Below, piece by piece: positions 1 through 6,365 of a DNA stretch of 42,510 nt. The notes below the pieces were generated by a model. That model did not search any database, was not told where the DNA came from, and worked only from the letters and a program-made list of their open reading frames with translations. The stretch lies in IMG/VR virus record IMGVR_UViG_3300030329_002799, positions 1-42,510 of that record. The stretch is one strand, 5' to 3'. The stretch is from a virus. The translations under genes were made by a program, and so were the position numbers. Each line of letters begins with the position of its first letter. The stretch's first letter is position 1.

Positions 1-886
1 GTTCCGATCTGAAGGCTCTGGCAACTGGCGCTGCATGTGGTATCAGCGGGCGAGCGGCGGAGCACTGGCTATCGCTGACAACAGCGTGGATTCGGATGCC
101 TATGTCGATGGATCTATCGACACGGCGCACCTCGCGGCAGATGCTGTCACGGGGGCTAAGATCGCAGACGACGCGCTGGACAGCGAGCACTACACGGACG
201 GAAGTATTGACGCGGCTCACTTGGCTTCGTCAGCCGTGACGACCGCCAAAATAAATGCGGACGCTGTGACCGGAGCTAAGATTGCCGACGACGCACTAGA
301 CTCAGAGCATTACACGGACGGGTCAATTGATACGGCCCATATTGCTGATAATCAAGTTACCCTTGCGAAGCTCAGTGATGGGACACAAGGCGGCATTCTC
401 TACTACGCAAGTGGCGGTGCCCCAACAGAATTGTCCGCAGGCACCAGTGGGTACTACCTGAAAACACAGGGGGCCAGTGCGAACCCCGTATGGGCCGCTG
501 TCGCGAGTGGCGGGAAGATCGACCAAGTGTCGTTTACGTCCGGGGCTACCGGCTCAACGACTTCCACGAGTTACGCAGATGTCTCTGGCGGCGAGGTGGA
601 TATCACCACCGATAAGGGCGGCCTGATGGCGTGGTACTTCCTCAGTGGATATAACAGCAGCACGTCAGGGAACACCTACATCGCGTTGCAATTGGACACG
701 GCCACCGAGGTCGCCCAGTCGCAGGTGACGCAGAACCTCTCGAATCAGGATTACGTGTACTCTGGGTTCCATGCGTGGACGAGCGTGAGCGATGCAGCCC
801 ATGAAATTAATATCAGGATGAAAGTCAGCGCAGGGACGTTCACAATTCGCGGGGGAGCGATCCTCGTCATGGAGTTCGATGACTAA
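1..886 (+). CDS. Tail fibre protein, 5'-truncated copy
   Basis: This is the 3' part of the tail fibre gene whose intact copy lies at 39332-40546. The frame enters at base 2. Only about 295 C-terminal residues are present here, including the decapeptide-repeat stalk and the C-terminal head. The stop codon overlaps the next start as TAATG at 884-888. The truncation is the contig edge, not a mutation. Confidence 0.93.
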   Translation, partial: FRSEGSGNWRCMWYQRASGGALAIADNSVDSDAYVDGSIDTAHLAADAVTGAKIADDALDSEHYTDGSIDAAHLASSAVTTAKINADAVTGAKIADDALDSEHYTDGSIDTAHIADNQVTLAKLSDGTQGGILYYASGGAPTELSAGTSGYYLKTQGASANPVWAAVASGGKIDQVSFTSGATGSTTSTSYADVSGGEVDITTDKGGLMAWYFLSGYNSSTSGNTYIALQLDTATEVAQSQVTQNLSNQDYVYSGFHAWTSVSDAAHEINIRMKVSAGTFTIRGGAILVMEFDD

Positions 887-1173
887 TGGCTGTAACAACT
901 GATGCCACCATACGACCTGATCAACTCGAAACCGAACTGGCCGATGCTGGCATCGACGTGAGTCACGGTATCGGCACCAGCGCGGCAAATACCGGGACGA
1001 TCTATACCTACGATGCGAATGGGAAAATCGTGGATCTCCCGGATGAGGCGCAGAGCGTGGTCAATAGTCACGACCCGCAGCCCATCGTGGATCCCCGGAT
1101 CGAAGTTATTGATGGGATGGATTCCATATCAGATGCAGATAAGGCAGCGCTCAAGTCGCTGATCACCGGATAG
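886..1173 (+). CDS. Hypothetical 95-aa protein after tail fibre
   Basis: This small acidic soluble protein follows the tail fibre gene with a TAATG overlap, so it is probably translated by coupling. It has no signal peptide, membrane segment or cysteine motif. The sequence reads like a small phage structural or fibre-associated protein (VTTDATIRPDQLETELADAG near the start, NGKIVDLPDEAQSV in the middle). I do not recognise a named family. Its place at the end of the tail module suggests a virion or fibre-assembly role, which is inference only. Confidence 0.75.
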   Translation: MAVTTDATIRPDQLETELADAGIDVSHGIGTSAANTGTIYTYDANGKIVDLPDEAQSVVNSHDPQPIVDPRIEVIDGMDSISDADKAALKSLITG

Positions 1174-1183
1174 GAGCCTTGCA

Positions 1184-1285
1184 ATGCCACGAGTCGGACG
1201 CAAGCATTACCCGTACACGAAGGCTGGAAAGAAGGCGGCGCGTAAGGCGCGAAACACGATGCGCCGCAAAAAGCGCAAGAAATGA
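1184..1285 (+). CDS. 33-aa highly basic small protein
   Basis: The ORF reads MPRVGRKHYPYTKAGKKAAR and ends in RRKKRKK, so more than a third of its residues are Lys or Arg. A GGAG ribosome site lies about 7 bases upstream (1173-1176), and the stop overlaps the next start as ATGA at 1282-1285. Short basic proteins of the form MP-VG-K-YPYT-G are common beside tail and lysis genes in marine and podovirus-like phages, with no known function. It could bind DNA or condense it in the capsid. Spacing, coupling and the family-like N terminus make it convincing despite its length. Confidence 0.7.
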   Translation: MPRVGRKHYPYTKAGKKAARKARNTMRRKKRKK

Positions 1286-2031
1286 ACGGGCTGCTCAGTC
1301 ACAAGCTGCCGATCAGTCTCCTCGTATCGAACGGGGGGATTCTGGTAGGACTTGTGATTGGGGCCGTCAACTTCTACAACCAATTTGAGAACAACACCAA
1401 CGCGATCCACCACCTCACCGAGCAGATGGGCGGGATCGAAGAACGGATCGCTACGGCGAACCTTGACGGTATGTCGGACCAGTTTCGATACCTCGACGAA
1501 CGGATCAATCAGGAGATCGCGGATCTTGGCTACAAGGTCGATGAACTCCGACGCGATGCCGATCACAAGGCGGACACACTAAAGACTGATGCCACGTATG
1601 CCAGTGAGCGACTCGCGGCCTTAGAGATAAGAGCGCAGCAGCAGGATGAAAGCATCAGCAATCAGAACTGGTCGGGCGAGGATCTGCAACGACAGGTCAG
1701 CCAGTTGGTGGCCGATGTCCAGTCGATGCAGAACAGCGTTCATGATGTGGAGGAACTGACCCGTGAGATTAACTACGTCAAGGAGCGCCTGTCAGCGCTC
1801 GACGTGCTGGTCAGCCAGCCTGCCGATCTGGATACCAGTTGGCTGGAGAACGAGATTCAGGTGATCTCCCGACGGCTGACGGATACCGAGAACCTGATCA
1901 GCGAAGTGAACAGCCGCACAAGCATTCAGTCCGAGGACTTGTACCGACTGGTTGAGGGCTTGGAAGAGCGCCTCTCCCTGCTGGAGCGTGTCGGGAACCA
2001 TAAAAAACTACTGGAGAAAGCACGGCGATGA
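1282..2031 (+). CDS. Membrane-anchored coiled-coil protein (249 aa)
   Basis: One hydrophobic segment near residues 10-30 (ISLLVSNGGILVGLVIGAVNF) is followed by about 215 residues rich in Glu, Gln, Arg and Leu heptads with no globular motif, so a single-pass anchor with a long rod is expected. It begins in an ATGA overlap with the 33-aa gene. It shares its first residues (KLPI-L) and its architecture with the protein at 2087-2416, suggesting the pair arose by duplication. Next to the endolysin, a spanin-like or envelope-tethering role is possible. No lipobox is visible, and the function is not assigned. Confidence 0.8.
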   Translation: MNGLLSHKLPISLLVSNGGILVGLVIGAVNFYNQFENNTNAIHHLTEQMGGIEERIATANLDGMSDQFRYLDERINQEIADLGYKVDELRRDADHKADTLKTDATYASERLAALEIRAQQQDESISNQNWSGEDLQRQVSQLVADVQSMQNSVHDVEELTREINYVKERLSALDVLVSQPADLDTSWLENEIQVISRRLTDTENLISEVNSRTSIQSEDLYRLVEGLEERLSLLERVGNHKKLLEKARR

Positions 2032-2043
2032 TAGATTCGTTGT

Positions 2044-2079
2044 GCGGTCTCCCGGAAGTTAGGGCGACCGGGGGACCGC
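2044..2079 (+). promoter_or_regulatory. 12-bp hairpin just upstream of a start codon
   Basis: GCGGTCTCCCGG (2044-2055) pairs with CCGGGGGACCGC (2068-2079) across a 12-nt loop, with one U-G wobble. It ends 7 bases before the ATG at 2087 and occupies the place where a ribosome site should be. No T-tract follows, so it is not a usual intrinsic terminator. It may set the relative expression of the two coiled-coil membrane proteins. Confidence 0.6.
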
Positions 2080-2086
2080 CCCTCCT

Positions 2087-2416
2087 ATGGACCGCCTGAC
2101 CGACGCCAAGCTCCCGATTGGACTGGTGGCCGTCATCGTCGGTCAGGCGATGGGGCTGGCCGTCTGGATTAACACCTTGCAGGGTGAAGCGTCCAGTGCG
2201 CTATCCAGTGCGAGTGCGGCACAGGCGCGGGTTACGGAACTCGAAGATCGACTCGCTGCCACCGAAACCCGGCTGGCGATTCTGAACGACCAGCAGAAGC
2301 AGATTAACGCGGAGCATATGCAGATCGGGGATTCGTTCCAGAAGATCTGGGATGAACTCGACAAGCGCTCACCGGCCCCGGTCCCCACCGGCACCCAGCG
2401 CAGTTACGGCTATTGA
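2087..2416 (+). CDS. Small membrane-anchored coiled-coil protein (109 aa)
   Basis: Residues 8-29 (KLPIGLVAVIVGQAMGLAVW) form one membrane segment. It is followed by an alanine-rich then Glu/Gln-rich coiled coil (about 33-90) and a Pro-rich tail. The layout matches the 249-aa protein upstream in miniature. The stop overlaps the TTG start of the next gene. Position before the endolysin suggests a lysis accessory or inner-membrane spanin-like role, but no family is certain. Its start is unusual: a strong hairpin replaces any ribosome-binding site. Confidence 0.75.
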   Translation: MDRLTDAKLPIGLVAVIVGQAMGLAVWINTLQGEASSALSSASAAQARVTELEDRLAATETRLAILNDQQKQINAEHMQIGDSFQKIWDELDKRSPAPVPTGTQRSYGY

Positions 2417-2613
2417 GCGTCCGGTGCCATGCGTGCTCTGCAAGTGAGCCTACGACACGTGCGGCTTTCCGAAAGCAGTGGGTACGCCATACCCAAGACC
2501 AGCGGCTCTGGTGGAGCTGTCCGACCTGTGATCAAGAAGCGTATCGGCGAGCGCGGGAGCGGCGAGGCAGAACCTCGTTCTTCCTCAAGCACCCAGAAAG
2601 GGACTCACAATGA
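2413..2613 (+). CDS. Small CxxC...CxxC zinc-knuckle protein (66 aa)
   Basis: The TTG start overlaps the previous stop by 4 bases, and the TGA stop overlaps the endolysin ATG as ATGA (2610-2613). Two CxxC pairs, CHAC near residue 5 and CPTC near residue 36, are separated by 27 residues containing WVRHTQDQRLWW, an arrangement expected to bind one zinc. The protein is Arg-rich and probably nucleic acid-binding. A competing ORF from ATG 2429 lacks this pattern and overruns the endolysin start, so I prefer this frame. Confidence 0.7.
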   Translation: MSVRCHACSASEPTTRAAFRKQWVRHTQDQRLWWSCPTCDQEAYRRARERRGRTSFFLKHPERDSQ

Positions 2614-3542
2614 TTCCACCGCTTGACGGCATTATCCGGGTTACGGATGTCTTCGGCACCGCACGTGGCACCTACAGTCACGGGGGCATTGACCTCGGGC
2701 TGACCAACGACTATGTGCATCGTAAGCCCATCCGATCTCCCGAGGCTGCTGAAGTGGTAGCGATCTTTGATGGGGGCTACCCCTATGGGAACGCGGTGGC
2801 GATCAAGGGCGCGTCAGGGGTCTGGCGGTTTATGCACATGGACGAGCCACCACCGGTAGCGGTCGGGCAGACCGTGCCAGCGGGTGGCGTGCTAGGTCTG
2901 GTAGGAAGCACCGGGAACTCTACGGGTCCACATCTCCATATGGACGTAGCTCCTGAGGGTGAGATCTACGACTTCAAGATCTCCGGGGAACGTGTGGATC
3001 CGCTCAAGCTATACGCCGATGCGTATGCCACAGCCGTGGGCTATGACAGCGAAGTCTTCCGTTCGCAGATTACGATGGAGTCTGGCTGGGACCCCAACAT
3101 CTCCAGCTTTGCGGATGCTGAGGGCGTGGCCCAGATCATCCCGCGGTGGCATCCCGCCATGCGCGGCAAGACCTTTGATCCGTTTGCCAGCCTTGACTAT
3201 GCCGCCAACCTGATGGCCGCGCACATTGCCTTCCGCGATGGTGACTATCGGGAGGCGTTGGCCGATTACAATACCGGGCGGAATAGCTCCGGGGACTTTC
3301 GCAACGAGGGCTACCACTACGCCGAGATCATCCTGAGAGGAAAAGATGTTATGGCAACAACCAGCGAGCTAGAGCTACTCCGTGCAGATCGGGACCGCAA
3401 CCACGCCCAGAAACTGGGAGCGCTCCATCACTTGGGGGTTACCATTGAGTTGCTGAACCGGATCGACCCCTCGGCGTTTGCGAGCGACGAAGACCGGGCC
3501 GCACACGATGACGCGCAGAAGTACTATCACGACCCGAAATGA
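2610..3542 (+). CDS. Bifunctional endolysin: M23 endopeptidase + SLT transglycosylase
   Basis: This 310-aa lysis enzyme has two peptidoglycan-cutting domains. Residues 1-130 are a LytM/M23 zinc peptidase with ligands H24 and D28 (HGGID) and the H108-L-H110 pair. Residues about 145-245 are a lytic transglycosylase of the SLT type, with catalytic Glu157 in the ESGWDPN motif, GVAQIIP (172-178) and ALADYNTG (217-224). The last 60 residues are charged and helical. No signal peptide is visible, so export should depend on a holin. It starts in an ATGA overlap. The two catalytic domains cut peptide cross-links and glycan strands respectively. The right-hand copy is truncated by the window edge. Confidence 0.93.
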   Translation: MIPPLDGIIRVTDVFGTARGTYSHGGIDLGLTNDYVHRKPIRSPEAAEVVAIFDGGYPYGNAVAIKGASGVWRFMHMDEPPPVAVGQTVPAGGVLGLVGSTGNSTGPHLHMDVAPEGEIYDFKISGERVDPLKLYADAYATAVGYDSEVFRSQITMESGWDPNISSFADAEGVAQIIPRWHPAMRGKTFDPFASLDYAANLMAAHIAFRDGDYREALADYNTGRNSSGDFRNEGYHYAEIILRGKDVMATTSELELLRADRDRNHAQKLGALHHLGVTIELLNRIDPSAFASDEDRAAHDDAQKYYHDPK

Positions 3543-3712
3543 GTGCCTCCTTGACACAGCGTCAGCTACGCCGTCTCGCCGTATTGCGCGTGATGGTGGA
3601 TCTCGGGGTGATAGGTGGTCCAAATGACGCCGCAAGACGTTACACTGGGAAACGGTTCAAACTTAAAAGGACTGGGAAACTATGGCGAGCAAATGGGTCT
3701 CACGAAAACTAG
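3539..3712 (+). CDS. Possible 57-aa basic protein overlapping the holin
   Basis: ATG 3539 overlaps the endolysin stop as ATGA. The ORF encodes MSASLTQRQLRRLAVLRVMV and a basic C terminus (RRYTGKRFKLKRTGKLWR). It overlaps the holin candidate by 31 bases in another frame. The coupled start and basic composition support it. The long overlap and lack of a recognisable family argue for caution; part of it may be leader for the holin. Confidence 0.4.
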   Translation: MSASLTQRQLRRLAVLRVMVDLGVIGGPNDAARRYTGKRFKLKRTGKLWRANGSHEN

Positions 3713-3855
3713 TTGTTGCGGTGACCGCTGTCATTGCGGAGGTCGTGGTCGGACTGGGCGGATCCCCAGAGCTAGCCAGCGAACTTAGCTTGGCAATCGC
3801 CGGGATCGCTAGCGCCTACTTGATTGGGCAAAGCGCTGTAGACGCCCGTAAGTAA
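3682..3855 (+). CDS. Holin-like two-segment membrane protein (57 aa)
   Basis: ATG 3682 has AAAAGGA 10 bases upstream. The protein has a basic N terminus (MASKWVSRKL), a first hydrophobic span (about 10-27), a short turn with GSPE, a second span (about 36-50), and ends SAVDARK. Small two-helix proteins of this form (-SRKL...AYL-GQS-VDA) are common directly after phage endolysins and are usually taken as holins that open the inner membrane to the endolysin. Length and position fit. The hole-forming function is inferred. Confidence 0.72.
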   Translation: MASKWVSRKLVVAVTAVIAEVVVGLGGSPELASELSLAIAGIASAYLIGQSAVDARK

Positions 3856-3893
3856 CCGATATCGTCAGGGGAGGTCGATAACGGAGGTTATCT

Positions 3894-5228
3894 ATGGCTG
3901 GACCACCACGCTGGACCCCTGAAGAAGTCGAAGTCCTCAGCAACCCAGACACAGACTCGTTTGATGTCTGGAAGGCGCTCACTGGCAACCCGAACAAACG
4001 GTCGTTCGAGGCGTGGAAGCAGCGCCGGTATGCGATGGGGTTCAGAGCGCTCATGCGGAAGCACAATGAGCGGGGCCGCAAGCAGAGCTATTCCCTGAGG
4101 TCGCGTCGCTCAGAGGAGAACGAAGAGAACGCGGACCAGCAACTCGCACTGGCGAACGAGGAGATCGAGCGCCTGCGTGCCCAGCTTTCCGATGTCAAGG
4201 CGGATCGCCGCCGTGCCCGAGAGTCGGAAGCATGGGCCGATATCGTCACTGCCGCCGTGCATGACTCGATCCCCCGGCTCCCGCGCATCCGCTCATCGGA
4301 CCTTGCGCTGCCTACCCCGGACACGTCGAACAGCGAACAGGAACTGATCTTGGTCCTGTCGGACCTTCAGATCGGGAGCCACGTCTCCTCAGAGGAGACC
4401 GGGGGGCTGGCGAGCTTTTCGTTCGAGGTCTACGAGCAGCAAGTCAAGCTCTTGGAAGAGGCGGTTGCGTCGATTAAACTCCGGCAGCTTTCCCATGTCC
4501 CGATCAAGCGGCTCAATGTCTTCGGGCTGGGGGACTTCATTGACGGGGACGCGATCTTCGAGGGACACCCGTGGGAAGTAGACCGGCACCTTGTGGATCA
4601 GATCACGGAAGGTTCACAGGTACTGGCGAAGTGTCTGGCTCGACTCTCGGGCATGTTCGATGAGGTGGTGGTCAAGGCCATCCCCGGTAACCACGGACGG
4701 CTGGGGAAGAAGCGGGAAGCCGCGCCGATAGGCCGGAACGCCGACCTGCTGTTCGCCCGGTTCCTCGACCTGCAACTCCAGCAGCATGACAAGATCCGGG
4801 TGGATATCAGCCCGTCGTGGTGGATGCTGGTGCAGCGGATGAACACACGGTTCCTGCTCGTGCATGGCGAGGACGTGCGCTCATGGATGTCCATTCCGTA
4901 CTACGGGTTCGAGCGGGCAGAGCGCCGCTGGTTCGGATTGATCCAACTGCATCTCCCCGAGGACGTGGTGGGCGCGGCGTTCCACTGGCTGGTCGCCGGA
5001 CATCACCATACCCCGGCCTGCCTCAGCACGACGCAGGGTGGGAAGATCCTGCTCAATGGCTCATGGCCGGGAGGCTCCGCGTTTGCGGCGAAAGCCCTGC
5101 AAGCCTCGAACGCTCCGAGCCAATGGCTGCTGGCCCTGCACCCGGAACGAGGCGTCACCAGCATGTGGGCCTTGGACCTCAGTGTGGAGGAAACTGACCG
5201 GAAATACGTGGAAATCGACTCGGCTTAA
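3894..5228 (+). CDS. Calcineurin-like metallophosphoesterase with N-terminal Myb/SANT-like domain
   Basis: This 444-aa protein has a strong ribosome site (GGAGG) 7 bases before ATG. Residues 1-60 (WTPEEVEVLSNP... WKQRRYAMGF) look like a Myb/SANT-type DNA-binding helix bundle, followed by a coiled coil (75-115). The metallophosphatase core follows: motif I SDLQIG with D157, GD 213-214 within GLGDFIDGD, GNHGR (265-269), H324 in LLVHGE, and GHHHT (369-373). These are the dinuclear metal ligands of the SbcD/Mre11-like superfamily. A DNA nuclease or phosphatase acting on phage or host DNA is likely. It sits alone between the lysis cassette and the leftward early block. Confidence 0.85.
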   Translation: MAGPPRWTPEEVEVLSNPDTDSFDVWKALTGNPNKRSFEAWKQRRYAMGFRALMRKHNERGRKQSYSLRSRRSEENEENADQQLALANEEIERLRAQLSDVKADRRRARESEAWADIVTAAVHDSIPRLPRIRSSDLALPTPDTSNSEQELILVLSDLQIGSHVSSEETGGLASFSFEVYEQQVKLLEEAVASIKLRQLSHVPIKRLNVFGLGDFIDGDAIFEGHPWEVDRHLVDQITEGSQVLAKCLARLSGMFDEVVVKAIPGNHGRLGKKREAAPIGRNADLLFARFLDLQLQQHDKIRVDISPSWWMLVQRMNTRFLLVHGEDVRSWMSIPYYGFERAERRWFGLIQLHLPEDVVGAAFHWLVAGHHHTPACLSTTQGGKILLNGSWPGGSAFAAKALQASNAPSQWLLALHPERGVTSMWALDLSVEETDRKYVEIDSA

Positions 5229-5271
5229 CATAAACGACCGCTCAGGATGGACGAGGAGCGGAGGTAGGCGG

Positions 5272-5556
5272 TCAGTCGTACATGATCAGCGGAGGCGGAC
5301 TGCCGTGGAGGTCGTCTGACCACCCCATCAGGCTCCCGAGGCAGTTGAACTCGAAGTGTTCCACCGCCTCGTCTTCGACCATGCCATCGGACATCAGGGC
5401 GGCGATGCAGGAGTCGTAGCGGTAGACCAGTTGGACCTGATCGTCCTCCTTGTAAAACACGTAGCCCGTAATAGCCGAATCGAACCCATCCATCTTCAGG
5501 GCGCGGAGGCCCATCTCCTCCAGCGCGGCAAGGATCCCCTTCCCGCTTCGCTTCAT
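5272..5556 (-). CDS. Conserved phage protein, 94 aa
   Basis: It contains LAALEEMGLRALKMDGFDSA, then D-C-IAALMSDGMVEDEAVEHFEFN, and ends near PPLIMYD. This order (a small alpha/beta protein with a D-GM---EA-E-F-FN core) is typical of a widespread short phage protein of unknown function. I chose ATG 5556 because the stop of the upstream micro-ORF overlaps it as ATGA and AAGGAG lies 11 bases upstream. In-frame GTG 5586 and ATG 5565 are alternatives. It is the last gene of the leftward early block and converges on the metallophosphoesterase gene. Confidence 0.8.
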   Translation of the reverse strand: MKRSGKGILAALEEMGLRALKMDGFDSAITGYVFYKEDDQVQLVYRYDSCIAALMSDGMVEDEAVEHFEFNCLGSLMGWSDDLHGSPPPLIMYD

Positions 5557-5663
5557 ATCCGCCATCGCTCCTTGAGCTTGACCCACGCATCGAAGGCCAG
5601 TCCTGCCACCATGAGTGGAGGAGCGAGAATAAGGATGAGCAAAAACCCTGCAACCTCACGCAT
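5553..5663 (-). CDS. 36-aa single-span membrane peptide
   Basis: ATG 5663 opens MREVAGFLLILILAPPLMVA, a clear membrane span. It is followed by a charged tail (DAWVKLKERWRI) and a TGA that overlaps the next start as ATGA. The sequence coding the tail also supplies the AAGGAG ribosome site of the downstream gene. Hydrophobic-then-basic composition and precise coupling support a real gene. The function is unknown; such peptides in early phage regions often modulate envelope proteins. Confidence 0.6.
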   Translation of the reverse strand: MREVAGFLLILILAPPLMVAGLAFDAWVKLKERWRI

Positions 5664-5800
5664 CTGTACATGGTACGCTTCTGCATCAGACCGTGCTGGA
5701 TTTTCCAGTACGTACATCAAACCTAGTCAGTCATTGGTGTTTCGTTGGATTCGGATACTAACGACGTAGATTGATCGTCTGACCTTTACCCATGTTGTGG

Positions 5801-5839
5801 CTGTAGCCCTCGCCCTTACCGGCGGGGGCTACAGTTTTT
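5801..5839 (+). terminator. Intrinsic terminator, rightward
   Basis: CTGTAGCCCTCGCC (5801-5814) and GGCGGGGGCTACAG (5821-5834) form a 14-bp stem with one G-U pair and loop CTTACC, followed by TTTTT (5835-5839). It would stop rightward transcription. The only sizeable rightward gene upstream is the metallophosphoesterase, so it probably ends lysis-region readthrough before the leftward early genes. The loop matches the CTTACC loop of the leader hairpins in the accessory operon. Confidence 0.8.
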
Positions 5840-5920
5840 CTACGGAGAACTCACTATTACCACAAGAGACCAACTCCTGTTCCTCGCCGTCGCGTTCCTC
5901 TGGTTGCTGGTCGCCAGTGG

Positions 5921-6274
5921 CTAGACCTCGCAGGCACTCCAGCCACAGGCCGGACATTCCATGCACCCGGAGGCCGCTCGTGTAGCGCCGCCGCAGTTGG
6001 GGCAGGTGAGGTGGAGGGCGGTCATTGCGTCCCTGACCGAGCGAACCTCGGCGGCGAGACCACCGGATGCTTCTACGGTCTTGATGCGGTGCTGCTGGAG
6101 CTTGGAGAGTTTGTCCCGTCCGACCTTGATGTCCAATTCGGCGTACCTTCCTGATGGGGTGCAGATAAAGAGGTCCAGCACACCTGCGATGCTGCCGTTG
6201 TAGGACGTAACGAGGCATCCGGCCTTGCGGAGAGCCACCATAACACGACGCTTGAGATTGGTGTGACTGCCCAT
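5921..6274 (-). CDS. VRR-NUC-type nuclease with C-terminal zinc ribbon (117 aa)
   Basis: Residues 5-85 match the VRR-NUC fold of the PD-(D/E)xK nucleases: SIAGVLDLFI with D34, then AELDIK with D48 and K50, then LSKLQQHRI with Q60. Phage members are usually structure-specific nucleases or junction resolvases. The C terminus adds CPNC (91-94) and CPAC (107-110), a likely zinc ribbon for DNA binding that most small VRR-NUC proteins lack. It follows the helicase gene after a 91-bp gap that holds a GTATACA motif. No good ribosome site is visible before ATG 6274. Confidence 0.85.
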   Translation of the reverse strand: MGSHTNLKRRVMVALRKAGCLVTSYNGSIAGVLDLFICTPSGRYAELDIKVGRDKLSKLQQHRIKTVEASGGLAAEVRSVRDAMTALHLTCPNCGGATRAASGCMECPACGWSACEV

Positions 6275-6365
6275 TACAAACAGAACGACCCCCGTCGTAG
6301 GACGGAGGCCGTGCTGCCGTTTGAAAGTATGGAGTGTGTGATGGCTCCACGCAGAGTATACACAA

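Larger units (their letters stand above)
1..2850. repeat. Terminal direct repeat, left copy
   Basis: These bases are repeated at 39661-42510, an offset of 39,660. Reading the two copies side by side I found one substitution, A2759 versus G42419. It falls in the third base of endolysin codon 50 and leaves Val unchanged. The simplest reading is a circular or circularly permuted phage genome of 39,660 bp written with overlapping ends. A true long terminal repeat in the virion is also possible. The left edge cuts the tail fibre gene and the right edge cuts the endolysin gene, so each is intact only in the other copy. Confidence 0.95.

Noticed and set aside
2429-2626. 65-aa frame starting at ATG 2429
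   Set aside because: It overlaps the CxxC protein in another frame, overruns the endolysin start and lacks coupling; the TTG-started frame has overlaps at both ends.
3551-3590. TTGACA-based sigma-70 promoter upstream of the holin
   Set aside because: TTGACA is present at 3551-3556 but no -10-like hexamer occurs 16-18 bases downstream.
5225-5686. 153-aa minus-strand frame
   Set aside because: It overlaps the well-supported 94-aa and 36-aa genes in a third frame and is Arg/Gly-rich shadow sequence.
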